Shown here one piece after another: positions 36,763 through 48,005 of a DNA stretch of 64,000 nucleotides (position 1 is the first letter of the stretch; every line of letters begins with the position of its first letter). This DNA comes from Rhodothermales bacterium. GTDB taxonomy: Bacteria > Bacteroidota > Rhodothermia > Rhodothermales > JANQRZ01. Position numbers and translations under genes: made by a program. The notes under the pieces are model-generated. The model did not search any database and had not been told where the DNA came from. It worked only from the letters and a program-made list of their open reading frames with translations. The stretch spans positions 1-64,000 of the forward strand of contig JANQRZ010000019.1 in assembly GCA_028284265.1 (NCBI GenBank). The letters are read 5' to 3'.

Positions 36763-37797
36763 ATGCCCGATCTCTCCCGCGACGACCTCCTCGCCTGGCC
36801 TAAGGCCGAACTCCACTGCCACCTCGACGGCTCACTCCGGCTCGCGACGATGCTCGACCTCGCCGAGCAGCAGGGCAAGCTCGCCGTGCTCCCGGCGCAG
36901 GACGAGGACGGTCTCCGCACCATCCTCCGGCAGATCGACGACGCGGAGACGCTGGAAGAGTATCTCGCGTGGTTCGGCTACACGATCCCGCTGATGCAGA
37001 CCAAAGAGGCGCTGCACCGGATCGCCTACGAACTGGCCGAGGACAACGCGAAAGAGAACGTCCGCTATCTCGAAGTCCGCTACGGCCCGATTCTCCACAC
37101 CGAGGAGGGGTTGTCACTCGATGAGGTCAACGATGCGGTGCTCGCTGGACTGAAAGAGGCCGAGCGCGACTTCGGCATCAGAACCGGGCTGATCGTGTGC
37201 GGGCTGCGAGACCGCTACGAGAGTGCCTCGCTCGCCCAAGCCGAACTGGCCGCGCGGTATTTCGGGCGCGGGGTTGTGGCGTTCGATCTCGCCGGTGGTG
37301 AGACAGGCCACCCGCCGAAGCAACACCTCCACGCCTTCTACTACGCCCGCAACCACCGGCTCGGCATCACGATCCACGCGGGCGAGTCGTTCGGGCCGGA
37401 GTCGATCCAGCAGGCGCTGTTCCATTGCGGGGCACACCGCATCGGGCACGGCGTCACACTCCGGCAGGCCCCGGACTTGATGCAGTACGTGATCGACCAC
37501 CGCATCCCGCTCGAAATCTGCCCGACGAGCAATGTGCAGACGCACGTCGTCTCCGGCTATGAGACCCATCCTATCAAGAGATACGTCGAAGCTGGCGTCG
37601 TCGTCACCGTCAATACAGACAACCGCCTCTTCAGCCACACGACCGTGACCGATGAGCTGTGGCTCGTCCACACCCGCTGCGGCGTCGGGGCCGACGCGCT
37701 CCGCGAGGTCGTGCTGAACGGGTTTCGGTATGCGTTCCTGCCGTGGGATGAGAAGCAGGCCTTGCTGCGCGAGGTGGAGGCCGAAATCTCTGCATAA
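36763..37797 (+). CDS. add: Adenosine deaminase
   Basis: The 344-residue protein deaminates (deoxy)adenosine to inosine. It is a zinc TIM barrel: His18 and His20 in ELHCHLDGSL, the zinc His in ITIHAGES with its proton-donor Glu within FDLAGGE/HAGES, HRIGHGV, and the Asp of VNTDNRLFS. The second residue of the usual DD pair is Asn, as in several bacterial adenosine deaminases. The ATG is preceded by a short tandem repeat of the heptamer TGTCCAC, and tatA diverges upstream. Aminodeoxyfutalosine deaminase is a possible alternative function within the same family. Confidence 0.92.
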   Translation: MPDLSRDDLLAWPKAELHCHLDGSLRLATMLDLAEQQGKLAVLPAQDEDGLRTILRQIDDAETLEEYLAWFGYTIPLMQTKEALHRIAYELAEDNAKENVRYLEVRYGPILHTEEGLSLDEVNDAVLAGLKEAERDFGIRTGLIVCGLRDRYESASLAQAELAARYFGRGVVAFDLAGGETGHPPKQHLHAFYYARNHRLGITIHAGESFGPESIQQALFHCGAHRIGHGVTLRQAPDLMQYVIDHRIPLEICPTSNVQTHVVSGYETHPIKRYVEAGVVVTVNTDNRLFSHTTVTDELWLVHTRCGVGADALREVVLNGFRYAFLPWDEKQALLREVEAEISA

Positions 37798-37979
37798 CAG
37801 GCGAAGAAGCCGAAGCAGATAAGCCCCCATAACGCGGTCATACGAGGCTTAAGCACGACGTTTTCGCCGCCGATACAAGAGCGGCAGGACGGCGCTGGGA
37901 CACGCGCTCCTGTCGTCCTTTTTCGGCGATGTGGCCCTCTGGCACCGAGGCCACGTAATGCGATCCAAACGCTGCTACT

Positions 37980-40748
<2,769 letters not shown>

Positions 40749-41969
40749 CAAATCTGTTTCGCACCGCACCGCGCTCCTCGCCGCGCTGGCCGAGGGGCCA
40801 TCAGAGATCGTCGGGTTCTCTGATGCGGCCGACCCCCAGTCAACGCTCGCCTGCCTGCGTAGCCTCGGTATTCAGATCAAGGAGCACGAGGACAGCCTGA
40901 TTATCCACGGGCGAGGGCCTCGCGGCTTCACATCCCCGACGGGAGCGCTCGATTGTGGCAACTCGGGCACGACGATGCGCCTGCTCTCGGGCGTTCTTGC
41001 AGGCCAGTCGTTTGACTCTACCCTGACCGGCGACGCCTCGCTATCCCGCCGCCCGATGGGCCGTATCGCCGAGCCACTCCGCCGGATGGGGGCTAGAATC
41101 GACCTGACCGACGGGCACGCGCCGGTCCGCATCACCGGCGGGACGCTACGCGGCATCGAGTACGAATTGCCGGTAGCCTCGGCGCAGGTCAAAAGCTGCG
41201 TGCTTCTGGCCGGATTGCTGGCCGGAGGGTCCACGACCGTCATCGAGTCGGTGCCATCGCGGGACCACACCGAGCGGATGCTTGGCCTCGACACGATGGA
41301 GATTGGAGGCCAGCGGTACATCACCATCGAAGGCGGTCGGGCGGTCAAGGCGCAACCGTGGATCGTCCCGCGTGACTTCTCGGCGGCAGCCTTTTTCCTC
41401 GTCGCCGGAGCCATTGTTGCGCATAGCCACATCGAGATGCGGAGCGTTGGACTGAACCCGTCGCGGAGCGCGCTGCTCGACTTGCTCCGGGCGATGGGAG
41501 CCAACATAACTGTAGGCAACGAGCGCACCCGAGGCCACGAACCCCTCGCAGACCTGACCGTGCAGAACGAGGGCGGGCGGCTCCACGGTATCACCGTCGG
41601 CGGTACGCTCATCCCGAATCTGATCGACGAGATTCCCGTGCTGGCTGTGGCCGCAGCCTATGCCGAGGGACGCACCGAAATCCGCGATGCGGAAGAGCTT
41701 CGGCACAAAGAGACAGACCGGATCGCCGCGACGGCGGCGTTCCTCCGAACGATGGGAGCCGAGGTGATGGAACTAGACGACGGCCTCGTAATCGAAGGCC
41801 AGCCGATGCTAAAGGGAGCCACCGTGGAGAGCGAGGGCGACCACCGGATCGCGATGGCGGCAGCCATCGCCGCGCTGGCGGCTGAGGGCGAGACAACGAT
41901 CCGCGACGCGGACTGCGTGGCGGTCTCATTCCCGGCGTTCTGGGACGAACTCGCGGCGCTTGCCGGTAG

Positions 41970-42296
41970 CTAGCCCTCGCTTGGAATCCAGAGGTGGTCG
42001 TCCAGGATCACCTCACCCTCTTCGTTGAACGCGACACCCTCACTGCGGAGGCGTTCTTCCATGACCGTCGGCGTCGCAAAGTGCAGCCGCCCGGAGAGGG
42101 CACCGCGCCGATTGACTACGCGGTGGCACGGCAGATTGGTACTCGCCGCCGCCTTCATCGCCCATCCGACCACCCGCGCCGAACGCTTCGCGCCGAGGTG
42201 CTGGGCGATGTGTCCATAAGTCGTGACCTTGCCGTGTGGGATGTCGGCCACCACATCCCACACGCGCTGGAAGAAATCGGTGCGGTCCTCCGCCAC
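41970..42296 (-). CDS. MGMT-family (alkyltransferase-like) DNA-binding protein with intact active-site Cys
   Basis: The 108-residue protein corresponds to the C-terminal DNA-binding and active-site domain of O6-methylguanine-DNA methyltransferases. Helix-turn-helix VTTYGHIAQHLGAKRSARVV carries the likely Arg finger, followed by LPCHRVVNRRGALSG. The PCHRV cysteine, which takes the alkyl group in true methyltransferases and is Trp in alkyltransferase-like proteins, is present. The N-terminal domain of full-length enzymes is absent. The GTG start lies 2 bases after the SPFH-protein stop, so the two genes form an operon. Whether it transfers alkyl groups or only flags lesions for repair is open. 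Confidence 0.88.
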   Translation of the reverse strand: MAEDRTDFFQRVWDVVADIPHGKVTTYGHIAQHLGAKRSARVVGWAMKAAASTNLPCHRVVNRRGALSGRLHFATPTVMEERLRSEGVAFNEEGEVILDDHLWIPSEG

Positions 42297-42298
42297 CG

Positions 42299-43132
42299 CT
42301 ACTGGTCGCCGAGAATGACGGGCAGCCCGCCCTCGCCCGCGCCGATCACGACCACCTTGGAGTTGCTGGACTGAGCGAGTTCCCGCGTGGCTTGGATACC
42401 CTGAAACTGGAGGAACTGCGGCGAGAGACTCTGAGCGATGATCCGTGCCCGGTCGGCGTCGCCGCTGGCTTCGACGCGCTTGCGCTCGGCCTCCTGTTCG
42501 GCACGAGCGATGGAGAGGCGAGCCTGCTCGACGCGCTGTTCTTCTTCCAGCTTGTTCTCGATGGCGCGGCGGATCTGGTCGGGCAGCGCGATGTCACGGA
42601 TGAGCACCGCCTCAACCTCGACGAAGTTCTCTTCGACGGCAGCAGCGACGCTCGACTCGATCTGTTCTTGGAGTTCGGCGCGGCGGGTGGAGTAGAGTTC
42701 CTCAGGGGTGAACTGACCAACCACTTCGCGGGATACGCTACGAAGCTCGGGCTGCACGAGGCGCGTGTAGTATTCCTGACCGTAGGTGGTGTGCAGCTCC
42801 GGCAGTTGGTCAACTTGGGGCCGGTAACGGACCGAAACGTCCATCACAATAGTGAGACCGTTCGAGGAGAGGACTTCGACGGTCTCATTCTCGTTCTTAA
42901 CCCGCACATCATAGTCGATGATCGTCTCCCAAGGCAGGAAGACGTGGAAGCCCTCGTCGTAGCTCCGCTCCATGTTGGTCCCGGAGAAGTAGCTAAACTT
43001 GACGCCTTGCTCACCAGCTCCGATGGACTTGGTCATGCAGCCTGCGGCGATGAGCATGAGCAGGACGACGGCTCCAATGATGACGCCAAAGCGTCCGGCA
43101 GCGCGGGTGAGGTTAGGATACGTGTTCGCCAT
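42299..43132 (-). CDS. Prohibitin/SPFH-domain membrane protein
   Basis: The 277-residue protein has an N-terminal hydrophobic segment (FGVIIGAVVLLMLIAAGC), which could be a transmembrane anchor or a lipobox. The SPFH domain at about 35-200 shows VKFSYFSGTNMERSYDEGFH and DVSVRYRPQVDQLPELHTTYG. A long Glu/Arg-rich coiled coil follows at about 190-240 (EEEQRVEQARLSIARAEQEA). Such proteins form ring-like scaffolds at the membrane, often with proteases. It starts the operon with the MGMT-like gene. The Cys at residue 32 may be lipidated (inference). Confidence 0.9.
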   Translation of the reverse strand: MANTYPNLTRAAGRFGVIIGAVVLLMLIAAGCMTKSIGAGEQGVKFSYFSGTNMERSYDEGFHVFLPWETIIDYDVRVKNENETVEVLSSNGLTIVMDVSVRYRPQVDQLPELHTTYGQEYYTRLVQPELRSVSREVVGQFTPEELYSTRRAELQEQIESSVAAAVEENFVEVEAVLIRDIALPDQIRRAIENKLEEEQRVEQARLSIARAEQEAERKRVEASGDADRARIIAQSLSPQFLQFQGIQATRELAQSSNSKVVVIGAGEGGLPVILGDQ

Positions 43133-43304
43133 GAGTCGTTGGGCAGGTGAAGCGATAAGGATGACGTAGAATACGAGCTTTCAACGATGGGGATGCGTTA
43201 TCTAGCGCCTGTCCCGGCGCACCTGGCCTCGTTTCACGGATTCCAAATCAGAACCGGCCGCTGCCGATCCGGTATCACCTGCCCCCTCACCCACCTGCTT
43301 GCCC

Positions 43305-44378
43305 GTGACCTCGCCTGTCGTCGCTCACCCCGATCAACTCGCCCACCTCCGCGAGGCCCTCGGCGCTAACCGCGTCCGCACCGGCGAAATCCTCGCCCCG
43401 TACACCACGTTCAAGATCGGCGGTCCGGCGGACCTGTTCTACGAAGCTCACACTGCCGACGAACTCGAAGCTGCCCTCCGCCTCGCCCGCGACCTCGACC
43501 TCCCGTTTTTCCTCCTCGGCCTCGGAGCTAACATCCTCGTCGGCGACCTCGGCTTTCGGGGCTTCGTGATCCGCAACTGCGCCGACCATACCCGCATCGA
43601 CCGAAACACGGGACAGGTCTGGGCCGAGAGCGGAACGGTGGTCTATCCCAACCTGATCGAGCAAACGGTCTCGGCGGGACTATCCGGGTTGGAGCACTAC
43701 GTCGGGATTCCGTCGAGCGTGGGCGGGGCGCTGTGGCAAAACCTGCACTTCCTCTCGCCGCCGCCGGAGCGCGAGCGGACGATGTTCATCGAAGAGGTCG
43801 TTCTCTCCGCCGATATCCTGACCGAGGAAGGCGAACGAAAAACCGTCGGGCACGACTACTTCGACTTCGGGTACGACTACTCCATCCTCCACGACCGCGC
43901 CGACATCGTGTTGGCAGTGACATTCCAACTGGAGCTGGGCGACGAGGCGCGGATGCGGGAGATCATGGCCGCCAACCTCGCGTGGCGCAAAGAGCGTCAT
44001 CCGCCACCGGATACCGAGCCGAGCGCCGGGTCCATCTTCAAGAAGATCCAAGGCGTCGGCGCAGGGCGGCTCATCGACTGGGCGGGACTGAAGGGCTACC
44101 GGATCGGCGGGGCTGAGGTGACGCAGCGCCACGCCAACATCCTCATCAACACCGGCACCGCGACGGCTTCCGACGTGCGCCGTCTGATCGGTCACATCCA
44201 GCGCGTCGTCGAGGAGGACCAAGGCTACCGGCTCTCGACCGAGATCGGCTTCATCGGCGACTTCGGCGACCTGCCGGACGACCTGCCGCACAAAGGATGG
44301 GAGAACGAAGACGGCTTCACCGGCGGCCTCCCTCCCGGCGGCCATACCGACGCTCATCGGGACGCAGAGCGACGCTAG
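43305..44378 (+). CDS. murB: UDP-N-acetylmuramate dehydrogenase MurB
   Basis: The 357-residue protein reduces UDP-GlcNAc-enolpyruvate to UDP-MurNAc with NADPH and FAD. The FAD site is NTTFKIGG-like (APYTTFKIGGPADLFYEA), followed by FLLGLGANILVGDLGFRG and the SGLEHYVGIPSSVGGALWQN block. The proton-donor Ser is in EPSAGSIFKKI near residue 247, and the C-terminal Glu is in LSTEIGFIG near residue 321. It ends with a 30-residue Gly-rich tail not needed for catalysis. The start is a GTG; a TTG two codons upstream is possible. The stop overlaps that of the convergent ARH-like gene by 4 bases. Confidence 0.93.
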   Translation: MTSPVVAHPDQLAHLREALGANRVRTGEILAPYTTFKIGGPADLFYEAHTADELEAALRLARDLDLPFFLLGLGANILVGDLGFRGFVIRNCADHTRIDRNTGQVWAESGTVVYPNLIEQTVSAGLSGLEHYVGIPSSVGGALWQNLHFLSPPPERERTMFIEEVVLSADILTEEGERKTVGHDYFDFGYDYSILHDRADIVLAVTFQLELGDEARMREIMAANLAWRKERHPPPDTEPSAGSIFKKIQGVGAGRLIDWAGLKGYRIGGAEVTQRHANILINTGTATASDVRRLIGHIQRVVEEDQGYRLSTEIGFIGDFGDLPDDLPHKGWENEDGFTGGLPPGGHTDAHRDAERR

Positions 44379-45286
44379 CGCGATTCTGCCAGCGCATCAC
44401 CGAACGCCCTCGCCTCAGCTTCGAGCCGTTTCACATTCTCTAGCCCTTCGCGCCACGCTTCGGGGAAGGCGGCCCACCCGTGCAGCGCACCCAGCATCGC
44501 CCCGACGAGCGCACCGACCGTGCTCGCTGCTCCACCGACGTTGATCGCAGGCAGCATCGTTGCCTCCAGCAGTGTCGGGTTGCGAGCGACCATCGCGAGA
44601 GCGAACGGCCACGCCTCGTCCGTCGCAGCGCCGGTGCCATCGCACAGGTCTTGCAAGTCGAGTGGGAAAGCATCGAGATGGCCAGCAAGGAGCCGTAGCC
44701 GATCCGACACATCGGGTCGTGCACCGAACCGTTCCTCCGCCTGCGTGGTGACCTCGGTGACCGCACGGAAGAGCCCCGCCCCATCAAGGCCAGCAGGCAT
44801 GTGAGCGAGCAGGTGCTGCACGGCCAAGGCGTGCCCTACGGCGGCGGCGAGAACGACGCTATCGTAGTCATCGCCAAGCGCAGACGCTACCAACTCGATC
44901 ACTTCATCGCTCGTCCGTCCCTCGGAGGCCCACCACAGAGCGAGCGGCGTGGCGATGACCACAGCCTCGCTCGACGCCTCTCTGTCTGCGCTCGGACGAC
45001 GTAGATCAAGCCGGGCTACTTCGTCCGCGTAGCGCTCGCGGCTGGTTGGGATGGCCCCATGTGGCATCGGGTCAGCCAACACCCGCACGAGCGCAAAGCT
45101 GCGCTGGGTAAGCGAGGTCCACTGACCAGCCTCCAAGCCACCTCGATGTTCATCGGCGCGATAGCCCTTGATGCCTTTGTAGTAGGTGCGGACGTTCTGG
45201 TGGCTCAAGCCGTCGATGGGCATGCCGAGGGCGTCGCCGACAGCGCTGCCGAGGAGGGTACCGAGAACTTTATCGTGATCGAGCAT
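44375..45286 (-). CDS. ADP-ribosylglycohydrolase-fold protein with lost metal ligands (probable pseudoenzyme)
   Basis: The 303-residue protein keeps the ARH fold signature GTLLGSAVGDALGMPID and the general helical order of DraG/ARH enzymes. The two metal-binding stretches are altered. The usual TDD of GxWTDDTxMAL is TSL (AGQWTSLTQRSFAL), and the usual GGDxDTxG is NVGGAASTVGALVGAMLGAL. In known enzymes these Asp/Thr residues hold the two Mg2+ ions that are needed for cleavage of ADP-ribose, so catalysis is doubtful; ligand binding or a scaffold role remains possible. It stands alone between murB and ccmB. A defence or toxin-antitoxin role is not supported by any neighbour. Confidence 0.85.
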   Translation of the reverse strand: MLDHDKVLGTLLGSAVGDALGMPIDGLSHQNVRTYYKGIKGYRADEHRGGLEAGQWTSLTQRSFALVRVLADPMPHGAIPTSRERYADEVARLDLRRPSADREASSEAVVIATPLALWWASEGRTSDEVIELVASALGDDYDSVVLAAAVGHALAVQHLLAHMPAGLDGAGLFRAVTEVTTQAEERFGARPDVSDRLRLLAGHLDAFPLDLQDLCDGTGAATDEAWPFALAMVARNPTLLEATMLPAINVGGAASTVGALVGAMLGALHGWAAFPEAWREGLENVKRLEAEARAFGDALAESR

Positions 45287-45384
45287 GGAGGTACTTGGGT
45301 GAGAGGATAGAGAATAGCGGCTGGGCGATGGATTGTCTATCCTCTATCCTCGATCTTCCATGATCTCTCATCAACCTCCCCGAC

Positions 45385-46065
45385 ATGGACTGGCTGCACG
45401 GAGCTTGGGCCGTTTTCCAGAAAGACCTCCGGCTGGAGCTGCGGACGCGCTATGCCATCAACGCGCTGCTGCTGTTCGTGGTGTCATCGCTGCTGCTGGT
45501 GGCGTTTGCCATCGGAACAGGCCAGGTCGGCGAGCGGGTGGCGTCGGCGTTGCTATGGGTGGTGATCGTGTTTGCGGGAGCGGTCGGTTTGGGGCGGGCG
45601 TTTGTCGCGGAAGAGGAGCGCGGTACCGTGCTACTCTTGCAACTGCATCTGCGGCCAAGCATGGTGTACGCCGGGAAGCTGCTATTCAACGTCTTGCTGG
45701 TGGGGGCGATGAATGCGATCGCAGCGGTGGGTTTTGTGCTCGTGCTCGGACTGGAGGTCGAGGCGGTGGGCTTGCTGGCAGCGACGCTCGCGCTCGGGGC
45801 GCTGGGGTTGGCGGGGGCGATGACGCTCTTGTCGGCGATCATCGCACGGGCGGCATCGGGCGGGCCGCTGTTGCCGGTACTCGCGTTCCCACTGCTGATT
45901 CCGCTCTTGCTGACGGTGGTGCGGGTGACGCAGCGGGCATTGCTACTCGGGGCGTCGGCGGGACCGTGGGACGCATCGGCGGGCGACCTCGTGACGCTCG
46001 GAGCCTACGCCGGTGTCGTCATCACAGCGTCCGTGCTCTTGTTCGACTACGTGTGGAACGATTAA
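45385..46065 (+). CDS. ccmB: Haem exporter permease CcmB
   Basis: The 226-residue protein has six hydrophobic helices after the amphipathic start MDWLHGAWAVFQKDLRLELR. The CcmB pattern FVAEEERGTVLLLQLHLRPS appears after the second helix, and a long Leu-rich middle follows. In System I, CcmB with CcmA and CcmC releases haem-loaded CcmE. No ccmA ATPase gene is present in the window. It begins the ccmB-C-D-E cluster on the plus strand. Confidence 0.88.
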   Translation: MDWLHGAWAVFQKDLRLELRTRYAINALLLFVVSSLLLVAFAIGTGQVGERVASALLWVVIVFAGAVGLGRAFVAEEERGTVLLLQLHLRPSMVYAGKLLFNVLLVGAMNAIAAVGFVLVLGLEVEAVGLLAATLALGALGLAGAMTLLSAIIARAASGGPLLPVLAFPLLIPLLLTVVRVTQRALLLGASAGPWDASAGDLVTLGAYAGVVITASVLLFDYVWND

Positions 46066-46135
46066 TGAAAGCGCCGTTGGCTAGAAACCCGACCTGTATG
46101 CAGGTGTGCAATCCCTTCCCATTTAGCCCCTCACT

Positions 46136-46837
46136 ATGAACACGACGCGCACACGGTACGGCACCGGCTACCGCTTCCTTACCATTGGCATCGCCGGATG
46201 GATGACGGTGGTGATCGTGGCTGGCCTTGTGCTGTCAATCCCCCGGCTGAACATTCTGGAAGAATCGGCGCGGAACCTGTATTTCCATGTCCCGATGTGG
46301 TTCGCACTGATGGCGGGCATGATCGTGTCAGCGGTGTACTCGGCGCGGTACCTGATGAAGCCGACGCTGGAGCGCGACGTGCGGGCCGAGCAGGCCGCGC
46401 TCGTGGCGATGCTGTTCGGCGTCCTCGGCCTCATCACCGGGATGGTGTGGGCTCGGTTTACGTGGTACGTCGGCACTGGCAAGTGGTGGAACTTCGACCC
46501 GAAGCAGTCGATGACGGCAGTGCAACTGATGGTCTTCGCGGCCTACTTCGTGCTGCGGTCGTCCATCGACGAGCCTCGGAAGCGCGGGCGAATCGCGGCG
46601 GTCTACAACCTGTTCGCGGTGGCGATTGCGCCGTTCCTTTTGTACGTCCTACCCCGGCAGTTGGAGAGTCTGCACCCCGGCGGCGAGGGCAGTCCGGCGT
46701 TCAGCCAGACCGACCTCGCGCCAGAGATGCGGATGGTGTTCTATCCAGCGGTGATCGGCTTCATCGCCCTGTTCTGGTGGATTTATACACAGCGCGTCCG
46801 TCTCCGGTTGGCCGAGGAGCGACTGGCTGACGGCTGA
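46136..46837 (+). CDS. ccmC: Haem-handling membrane protein CcmC (CcsA/CcmC family)
   Basis: The 233-residue protein has six transmembrane helices. The first periplasmic His is in ESARNLYFHVPMWFALM. The Trp-rich WWD-type haem loop is seen as WYVGTGKWWNFDPKQSMTAVQL. The second His lies near YVLPRQLESLHPGGEG. CcmC loads haem on CcmE. It is 70 bases after ccmB and 53 bases before ccmD. Confidence 0.9.
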   Translation: MNTTRTRYGTGYRFLTIGIAGWMTVVIVAGLVLSIPRLNILEESARNLYFHVPMWFALMAGMIVSAVYSARYLMKPTLERDVRAEQAALVAMLFGVLGLITGMVWARFTWYVGTGKWWNFDPKQSMTAVQLMVFAAYFVLRSSIDEPRKRGRIAAVYNLFAVAIAPFLLYVLPRQLESLHPGGEGSPAFSQTDLAPEMRMVFYPAVIGFIALFWWIYTQRVRLRLAEERLADG

Positions 46838-46890
46838 ACATTTCCATCGACTTTCGCATAGCCGCTCTGCCTCCGCTTTTAACTTCGGTC

Positions 46891-47148
46891 ATGCAAGCTC
46901 CGATCACTCCTACCGACTCGACTGACGCCGCCGTCTACGACAGCGTGTGGGCGGCGATTCCCGATGCCCCGCCGGTGGGACTCGAAACGGTGATGCTACA
47001 ACAGGACAAGCTCTACGTCGTCCTCGCGGTCGTGCTCATCATCTGGTTCGGGGTGCTGTTCTTCCTCTTCCGCACCGACCGTCGCCTCGCCCAATTAGAA
47101 GACGACCTCGACGCGCGCCCGGAACGCGAAGATACCTTCGGGGCGTAG
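46891..47148 (+). CDS. ccmD: CcmD-like small membrane protein
   Basis: The 85-residue protein has one transmembrane helix (LYVVLAVVLIIWFGVLFFLF) with a following RTDRRLAQLEDDLDARPE cytoplasmic tail. Size, topology and location between ccmC and ccmE fit CcmD, which helps release holo-CcmE from CcmABC. The sequence itself has too few conserved residues to prove it; the assignment is mainly positional. Confidence 0.75.
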   Translation: MQAPITPTDSTDAAVYDSVWAAIPDAPPVGLETVMLQQDKLYVVLAVVLIIWFGVLFFLFRTDRRLAQLEDDLDARPEREDTFGA

Positions 47149-47175
47149 AAGCTTCCGACTCAACCGCTCGATGCT

Positions 47176-47592
47176 ATGAAGCCTAAAACGATCATCGGCC
47201 TCGTCCTACTGGTCGGATTCACATTCCTGATGTTGCGCTCCTTCGGTGAAAGCGTCGGGGGGTACATGACCTTCACCGAGGCCGCCGAGCAAGACGCCTA
47301 CGCACACGTCGTCGGCGAGTGGGTGCAAGCCCAGCCGACGACCTACGACCGCGAGGCAAACGTCTTTTCGTTCTGGATGAAGGACGAGGACGGAGCCGTG
47401 CGCGAAGTGCGCTACCTGAACCCCAAACCAGCCAACTTCGAGGACGCCGAGCAAGTCGTGATCGAAGGCCGAATGGAGGGCGATGCCTTTACCGCCGAGC
47501 ACATCCTCATCAAGTGCCCGTCGAAGTACAACGATGAACGCGAGTTCGAGGCCGCCGAGCCTGCTGCACCGACCCAGCCTACGTCGCTCTAG
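47176..47592 (+). CDS. ccmE: Haem chaperone CcmE, Cys (CxxxY) type
   Basis: The 138-residue protein has one N-terminal anchor (TIIGLVLLVGFTFLMLRSF), then an OB-fold beta barrel. In most CcmE proteins the haem is bound covalently to a His in the HDEKY-type motif near the C-terminus. Here the place is LIKCPSKYN, i.e. Cys-Pro-Ser-Lys-Tyr (CxxxY). This variant is known from Desulfovibrio and archaea, where the Cys binds haem. The C-terminal tail is acidic and short. It is last in the ccm cluster and is followed by a strong terminator. It should deliver haem to apocytochromes such as the heptaheme protein of this window. Confidence 0.9.
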   Translation: MKPKTIIGLVLLVGFTFLMLRSFGESVGGYMTFTEAAEQDAYAHVVGEWVQAQPTTYDREANVFSFWMKDEDGAVREVRYLNPKPANFEDAEQVVIEGRMEGDAFTAEHILIKCPSKYNDEREFEAAEPAAPTQPTSL

Positions 47593-47611
47593 TCCGTTCC
47601 CCCTCTTCCAT

Positions 47612-47647
47612 CGCGCAGCCTCTCGATTCGGGGCTGCGCGTTTTTTT
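47612..47647 (+). terminator. Rho-independent terminator of the ccm cluster
   Basis: Perfect 9-bp stem CGCGCAGCC/GGCTGCGCG (47612-47620 with 47632-47640) followed by seven T. It ends 7 bases before the DUF1499 start codon. Confidence 0.92.
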
Positions 47648-47654
47648 ATGCCTC

Positions 47655-48005
47655 ATGTCCACGCTTCCCGAGAACCCGCTCCCGCCCTGCCGACTTCCGA
47701 CGAACTGCGTCCGCGAGAGCCGGTACTTCGACCGCAACCCTGCCGCCCTGTTCGATGCCGCACACGACGCGGTTCGTTCGATCAGTGGCCTCACCATCGG
47801 GGCGGCGAAAGAGATCAAGACTGACGCCGATGGACTCGGTCTGCACGCGACGTTCAGCACAGGCTTCTTCACGGACGACGTGCAGTTGCGTGTCGAGCCG
47901 CACGAAGGAGGGGCGGTACTGCACGTCCGCAGCGCGAGCCGCGTTGGTATGGGCGACCTCGGCGTGAACCGGCGGCGCGTGCGGGCGCTGTTCAGTGCGC
48001 TTTAG
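47655..48005 (+). CDS. DUF1499-family protein
   Basis: The 116-residue protein has the family's opening PPCRLPTNCV, with two Cys, and the end SRVGMGDLGVNRRRVRALFS. No signal peptide is seen, although family members often are membrane-linked. The function of DUF1499 is unknown. The start codon lies 7 bases after a strong terminator, so it needs either a promoter inside the terminator region or read-through. The stop overlaps the convergent mgtE stop by 4 bases. Confidence 0.88.
   Translation: MSTLPENPLPPCRLPTNCVRESRYFDRNPAALFDAAHDAVRSISGLTIGAAKEIKTDADGLGLHATFSTGFFTDDVQLRVEPHEGGAVLHVRSASRVGMGDLGVNRRRVRALFSAL

Noticed and set aside
37890-37925. Possible terminator upstream of the hybrid kinase
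   Set aside because: A T-run follows, but the stem has several mismatches and more than one way to fold; not certain enough to list.
44375-45286. Reading the ARH-like gene as an antitoxin to an ADP-ribosylating toxin
   Set aside because: No ADP-ribosyltransferase gene is adjacent and the metal site needed for reversal is missing.
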